Positions 57,701-64,000 of a stretch of 64,000 nucleotides of DNA are shown here, one piece after another (position 1 is the stretch's first letter; each line of letters opens with the position of its first letter). The notes beneath the pieces were generated by a model that saw only the letters and a program-made list of their open reading frames with translations, made no database searches and was not told where the DNA came from. The position numbers were made by a program, and so were the translations under genes. Source of the DNA: Daphnia pulex (lineage: Eukaryota; Arthropoda; Branchiopoda; Diplostraca; Daphniidae); NCBI RefSeq assembly GCF_021134715.1, contig NC_060026.1, positions 16,276,442 through 16,340,441 of the forward strand, in the 5' to 3' direction.

Positions 57701-60700
57701 CGCCACCTGGTGGCAAGTTTTGGAACTATCAGCGCCACCTGGTGGCAAGTTTTGGAACTAAATTTTATTTTGATCGCATCGTGCTCAGCGTGAAATTCTG
57801 ATCAAGAATATGTTTGTTTCACATGATTCTGAGCAGTAGAAGTGCCATTTTCTAAGTATTGAAATCAGCGCCACCTGGTGGCAAGTTTTGGCACTAAAAT
57901 TTATTTTAATCGCATCGTTTTCAGCGTGAAATTCTGATCAAGAATATGTTTGTTTCAAATGATTCTGAGCAGTAGAAGTGCCTTTTTCTAAGTGTTGAAA
58001 TCAGCGCCACCTGGTGGCAAGTTTTGGAACTATCAGCGCCACCTGGTAGCAAGTTTTGGAACTAAATTTTATTTTGATCGCATCGTGCTCAGCGTGAAAT
58101 TCTGATCAAGAATATGTTTGTTTCACATGGTTCTGAGCAGTAGAAGTGCCTTTTTCTAAGTGTTGAAATCAGCGCCACGTGGTGGCAAGTTTTGGAACTA
58201 TCAGCGCCACCTGGTGGCAAGTTTTGGAACTAAATTTTATTTTGATCGCATCGTGCTCAGCGTGAAATTCAGATCAAGAATATGTTTGTTTCACATGATT
58301 CTGAGCAGTAGAAGTGCCATTTTCTAAGTATTGAAATCAGCGCCACCTGGTGGCAAGTTTTGGCACTAAAATTTATTTTAATCGCATCGTTTTCAGCGTG
58401 AAATTCTGATCAAGAATATGTTTGTTTCAAATGATTCTGAGCAGTAGAAGTGCCTTTTTCTAAGTGTTGAAATCAGCGCCACCTGGTGGCAAGTTTTGGA
58501 ACTATCAGCGCCACCTGGTAGCAAGTTTTGGAACTAAATTTTATTTTGATCGCATCGTGCTCAGCGTGAAATTCTGATCAAGAATATGTTTGTTTCACAT
58601 GGTTCTGAGCAGTAGAAGTGCCTTTTTCTAAGTGTTGAAATCAGCGCCACGTGGTGGCAAGTTTTGGAACTATCAGCGCCACCTGGTGGCAAGTTTTGGA
58701 ACTAAATTTTATTTTGATCGCATCGTGCTCAGCGTGAAATTCAGATCAAGAATATGTTTGTTTCACATGGTTCTGAGCAGTAGAAGTGCCTTTTTCTAAG
58801 TGTTGAAATCAGCGCCACCTGGTGGCAAGTTTTGGAACTATCAGCGCCACCTGGTGGCAAGTTTTGGAACTAAATTTTATTTTGATCGCATCGTGCTCAG
58901 CGTGAAATTCTGATCAAGAATATGTTTGTTTCACATGGTTCTGAGCAGTAGAAGTGCCTTTTTCTAAGTGTTGAAATCAGCGCCACCTGGTGGCAAGTTT
59001 TGGAACTAAATTTTATTTTGATCGCATCGTGCTCAGCGTGAAATTCTGATCAAGAATATGTTTGTTTCACATGGTTCTGAGCAGTAGAAGTGCCTTTTTC
59101 TAAGTGTTGAAATCAGCGCCACCTGGTGGCAAGTTTTGGAACTATCAGCGCCACCTGGTAGCAAGTTTTGGAACTAAATTTTATTTTGATCGCATCGTGC
59201 TCAGCGTGAAATTCTGATCAAGAATATGTTTGTTTCACATGGTTCTGAGCAGTAGAAGTGCCTTTTTCTAAGTGTTGAAATCAGCGCCACCTGGTGGCAA
59301 GTTTTGGAACTAAATTTTATTTTGATCGCATCGTGCTCAGCGTGAAATTCTGATCAAGAATATGTTTGTTTCACATGGTTCTGAGCAGTAGAAGTGCCTT
59401 TTTCTAAGTGTTGAAATCAGCGCCACCTGGTGGGAAGTTTTGGAACTAAATTTTATTTTTATCGCATCGTGCTCAGCGTGAAATTCTGATCAAGAATATG
59501 TTTGTTTCAAATGATTCTGAGCAGTAGAAGTGCCATTTTCTAAGTATTGAAATCAGCGCCACCTGGTGGCAAGTTTTGGAACTAAATTTTATTTTGATCG
59601 CATCGTGCTCAGCGTGAAATTCAGATCAAGAATATGTTTGTTTCACATGGTTCTGAGCAGTAGAAGTGCCTTTTTCTAAGTGTTGAAATCAGCGCCACCT
59701 GGTGGCAAGTTTTGGAACTATCAGCGCCACCTGGTGGCAAGTTTTGGAACTAAATTTTATTTTGATCGCATCGTGCTCAGCGTGAAATTCTGATCAAGAA
59801 TATGTTTGTTTCACATGGTTCTGAGCAGTAGAAGTGCCTTTTTCTAAGTGTTGAAATCAGCGCCACCTGGTGGCAAGTTTTGGAACTATCAGCGCCACCT
59901 GGTGGCAAGTTTTGGAACTAAATTTTATTTTGATCGCATCGTGCTCAGCGTGAAATTCTGATCAAGAATATGTTTGTTTCACATGGTTCTGAGCAGTAGA
60001 AGTGCCTTTTTCTAAGTGTTGAAATCAGCGCCACCTGGTGGCAAGTTTTGGAACTAAATTTTATTTTTATCGCATCGTGCTCAGCGTGAAATTCTGATCT
60101 AGAATATGTTTGTTTCACATGGTTCTGAGCAGTAGAAGTGCCTTTTTCTAAGTGTTGAAATCAGCGCCACCTGGTGGCAAGTTTTGGAACTAAATTTTAT
60201 TTTGATCGCATCGTGCTCAGCGTGAAATTCAGATCAAGAATATGTTTGTTTCACATGGTTCTGAGCAGTAGAAGTGCCTTTTTCTAAGTGTTGAAATCAG
60301 CGCCACCTGGTGGCAAGTTTTGGAACTATCAGCGCCACCTTGTGGCAAGTTTTGGAACTAAATTTTATTTTGATCGCATCGTGCTCAGCGTGAAATTCTG
60401 ATCAAGAATATGTTTGTTTCAAATGATTCTGAGCAGTAGAAGTGCCATTTTCTAAATATTGAAATCAGCGCCACCTGGTGGCAAGTTTTGGAACTAAAAT
60501 TTATTTTGATCGCATCGTGTTCAGCGTGAAATTCTGATCAAGAATATGTTTGTTTCAAATGATTCTGAGCAGTAGAAGTGCCATTTTCTAAGTATTGAAA
60601 TCAGCGCCACCTGGTGGCAAGTTTCGGCACTAAAATTTATTTTGATCGCATCGTGTTCAGCGTGAAATTCTGATCAAGAATATGTTTGTTTCAAATGATT

Positions 60701-63700
60701 CTGAGCAGTAGAAGTGCCATTTTCTAAGTATTGAAATCAGCGCCACCTGGTGGCAAGTTTTGGAACTAAATTTTATTTTGATCGCATCGTGCTCAGCGTG
60801 AAATTCTGATCAAGAATATGTTTGTTTCACATGGTTCTGAGCAGTAGAAGTGCCTTTTTCTAAGTGTTGAAATCAGCGCCACCTGGTGGCAAGTTTTGGA
60901 ACTATCAGCGCCACCTGGTGGCAAGTTTTGGAACTAAATTTTATTTTGATCGCATCGTGCTCAGCGTGAAATTCTGATCAAGAATATGTTTGTTTCACAT
61001 GGTTCTGAGCAGTAGAAGTGCCTTTTTCTAAGTGTTGAAATCAGCGCCACCTGGTGGCAAGTTTTGGAACTAAATTTTATTTTGATCGCATCGTGCTCAG
61101 CGTGAAATTCTGATCAAGAATATGTTTGTTTCACATGGTTCTGAGCAGTAGAAGTGCCTTTTTCTAAGTGTTGAAATCAGCGCCACCTGGTGGCAAGTTT
61201 TGGAACTATCAGCGCCACCTGGTGGCAAGTTTTGGAACTAAATTTTATTTTGATCGCATCGTGCTCAGCGTGAAATTCTGATCAAGAATATGTTTGTTTC
61301 ACATGGTTCTGAGCAGTAGAAGTGCCTTTTTCTAAGTGTTGAAATCAGCGCCACCTGGTGGCAAGTTTTGGAACTATCAGCGCCACCTGGTGGCAAGTTT
61401 TGGAACTAAATTTTATTTTGATCGCATCGTGCTCAGCGTGAAATTCTGATCAAGAATATGTTTGTTTCACATGATTCTGAGCAGTAGAAGTGCCATTTTC
61501 TAAGTATTGAAATCAGCGCCACCTGGTGGCAAGTTTTGGCACTAAAATTTATTTTAATCGCATCGTTTTCAGCGTGAAATTCTGATCAAGAATATGTTTG
61601 TTTCAAATGATTCTGAGCAGTAGAAGTGCCTTTTTCTAAGTGTTGAAATCAGCGCCACCTGGTGGCAAGTTTTGGAACTATCAGCGCCACCTGGTAGCAA
61701 GTTTTGGAACTAAATTTTATTTTGATCGCATCGTGCTCAGCGTGAAATTCTGATCAAGAATATGTTTGTTTCACATGGTTCTGAGCAGTAGAAGTGCCTT
61801 TTTCTAAGTGTTGAAATCAGCGCCACGTGGTGGCAAGTTTTGGAACTATCAGCGCCACCTGGTGGCAAGTTTTGGAACTAAATTTTATTTTGATCGCATC
61901 GTGCTCAGCGTGAAATTCAGATCAAGAATATGTTTGTTTCACATGATTCTGAGCAGTAGAAGTGCCATTTTCTAAGTATTGAAATCAGCGCCACCTGGTG
62001 GCAAGTTTTGGCACTAAAATTTATTTTAATCGCATCGTTTTCAGCGTGAAATTCTGATCAAGAATATGTTTGTTTCAAATGATTCTGAGCAGTAGAAGTG
62101 CCTTTTTCTAAGTGTTGAAATCAGCGCCACCTGGTGGCAAGTTTTGGAACTATCAGCGCCACCTGGTAGCAAGTTTTGGAACTAAATTTTATTTTGATCG
62201 CATCGTGCTCAGCGTGAAATTCTGATCAAGAATATGTTTGTTTCACATGGTTCTGAGCAGTAGAAGTGCCTTTTTCTAAGTGTTGAAATCAGCGCCACCT
62301 GGTGGCAAGTTTTGGAACTAAATTTTATTTTGATCGCATCGTGCTCAGCGTGAAATTCTGATCAAGAATATGTTTGTTTCACATGGTTCTGAGCAGTAGA
62401 AGTGCCTTTTTCTAAGTGTTGAAATCAGCGCCACCTGGTGGGAAGTTTTGGAACTAAATTTTATTTTTATCGCATCGTGCTCAGCGTGAAATTCTGATCA
62501 AGAATATGTTTGTTTCAAATGATTCTGAGCAGTAGAAGTGCCATTTTCTAAGTATTGAAATCAGCGCCACCTGGTGGCAAGTTTTGGAACTAAATTTTAT
62601 TTTGATCGCATCGTGCTCAGCGTGAAATTCAGATCAAGAATATGTTTGTTTCACATGGTTCTGAGCAGTAGAAGTGCCTTTTTCTAAGTGTTGAAATCAG
62701 CGCCACCTGGTGGCAAGTTTTGGAACTATCAGCGCCACCTGGTGGCAAGTTTTGGAACTAAATTTTATTTTGATCGCATCGTGCTCAGCGTGAAATTCTG
62801 ATCAAGAATATGTTTGTTTCACATGGTTCTGAGCAGTAGAAGTGCCTTTTTCTAAGTGTTGAAATCAGCGCCACCTGGTGGCAAGTTTTGGAACTATCAG
62901 CGCCACCTGGTGGCAAGTTTTGGAACTAAATTTTATTTTGATCGCATCGTGCTCAGCGTGAAATTCTGATCAAGAATATGTTTGTTTCACATGGTTCTGA
63001 GCAGTAGAAGTGCCTTTTTCTAAGTGTTGAAATCAGCGCCACCTGGTGGCAAGTTTTGGAACTAAATTTTATTTTTATCGCATCGTGCTCAGCGTGAAAT
63101 TCTGATCTAGAATATGTTTGTTTCACATGGTTCTGAGCAGTAGAAGTGCCTTTTTCTAAGTGTTGAAATCAGCGCCACCTGGTGGCAAGTTTTGGAACTA
63201 AATTTTATTTTGATCGCATCGTGCTCAGCGTGAAATTCAGATCAAGAATATGTTTGTTTCACATGGTTCTGAGCAGTAGAAGTGCCTTTTTCTAAGTGTT
63301 GAAATCAGCGCCACCTGGTGGCAAGTTTTGGAACTATCAGCGCCACCTTGTGGCAAGTTTTGGAACTAAATTTTATTTTGATCGCATCGTGCTCAGCGTG
63401 AAATTCTGATCAAGAATATGTTTGTTTCAAATGATTCTGAGCAGTAGAAGTGCCATTTTCTAAATATTGAAATCAGCGCCACCTGGTGGCAAGTTTTGGA
63501 ACTAAAATTTATTTTGATCGCATCGTGTTCAGCGTGAAATTCTGATCAAGAATATGTTTGTTTCAAATGATTCTGAGCAGTAGAAGTGCCATTTTCTAAG
63601 TATTGAAATCAGCGCCACCTGGTGGCAAGTTTCGGCACTAAAATTTATTTTGATCGCATCGTGTTCAGCGTGAAATTCTGATCAAGAATATGTTTGTTTC

Positions 63701-64000
63701 AAATGATTCTGAGCAGTAGAAGTGCCATTTTCTAAGTATTGAAATCAGCGCCACCTGGTGGCAAGTTTTGGAACTAAATTTTATTTTGATCGCATCGTGC
63801 TCAGCGTGAAATTCTGATCAAGAATATGTTTGTTTCACATGGTTCTGAGCAGTAGAAGTGCCTTTTTCTAAGTGTTGAAATCAGCGCCACCTGGTGGCAA
63901 GTTTTGGAACTATCAGCGCCACCTGGTGGCAAGTTTTGGAACTAAATTTTATTTTGATCGCATCGTGCTCAGCGTGAAATTCTGATCAAGAATATGTTTG
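51620..64000 (+). repeat. Satellite DNA array, 136-base monomer with 168-base variant
   Basis: Tandem copies fill the window to its right edge, at least 12.3 kb. Successive AGCGCC anchors at 51845, 51981 and 52117 give a 136-base period. About a third of units are 168 bases because the 32-base core segment around GCCACCTGGTGGC is doubled (for example anchors 52389 and 52421). Two monomer flavours alternate: CAAATGATTCTG with CCATTTTCTAAGTATTG, and CACATGGTTCTG with CCTTTTTCTAAGTGTTG. Larger blocks repeat with offsets of 2199 and 3008 bases. 136 is not a multiple of three and every frame has stops, so it is non-coding. Confidence 0.97.

Noticed and set aside
51620-64000. CRISPR-like array
   Set aside because: Units are contiguous 136/168-base satellite monomers without unique spacers, in an animal genome.

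Overview
The window looks like nuclear DNA from a small crustacean, most probably a water flea (Daphnia or a close relative). The genes are animal genes with many short introns (mostly 50-90 bases, GT-AG), the gaps are AT-rich, and the right-hand part carries lineage-type secreted families (C1q-domain, C-type lectin, Thr-rich protease). The genus is inferred from gene style and has not been checked against a database.

Left part (1-16.4 kb): compact conserved genes. An Hsp70 nucleotide-exchange factor (HSPBP1, running off the left edge) lies head-to-head with the cap-binding subunit NCBP2. Then come an atypical RERG-type small GTPase, FIS1, TMTC4, the AAA+ ATPase AFG2B/SPATA5L1, RPF2 and a divergent intracellular globin. 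AFG2B and RPF2, both 60S ribosome biogenesis factors, are divergent and share a 386-base promoter interval.

Middle (16.4-42 kb): a looser region with secreted recognition genes, mostly on the minus strand. These are a C1q protein, a C-type lectin with a mucin-like tail plus a second set of lectin exons, and a 970-residue S1 serine protease whose catalytic domain is split by a 676-residue Thr-rich insert. They are followed by an importin-alpha-like protein without an IBB domain, a novel secreted protein, an ankyrin pseudogene, an IRE1-like kinase lacking an RNase domain, and a second C1q gene. A tRNA-derived SINE-like element and a dead fragment of a C1q gene also lie here.

Right part (42-64 kb): few intact genes and several decayed fragments (42-51 kb), then a satellite array from about 51.62 kb to the window end. 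Its monomer is 136 bases, with a 168-base form carrying a second copy of a palindromic, CTCF-like core. The array shows nested higher-order copies with offsets of 2199 and 3008 bases.

All exon structures were joined by hand from splice signals and frame. For genes given as complete, the exon lengths sum to a multiple of three.
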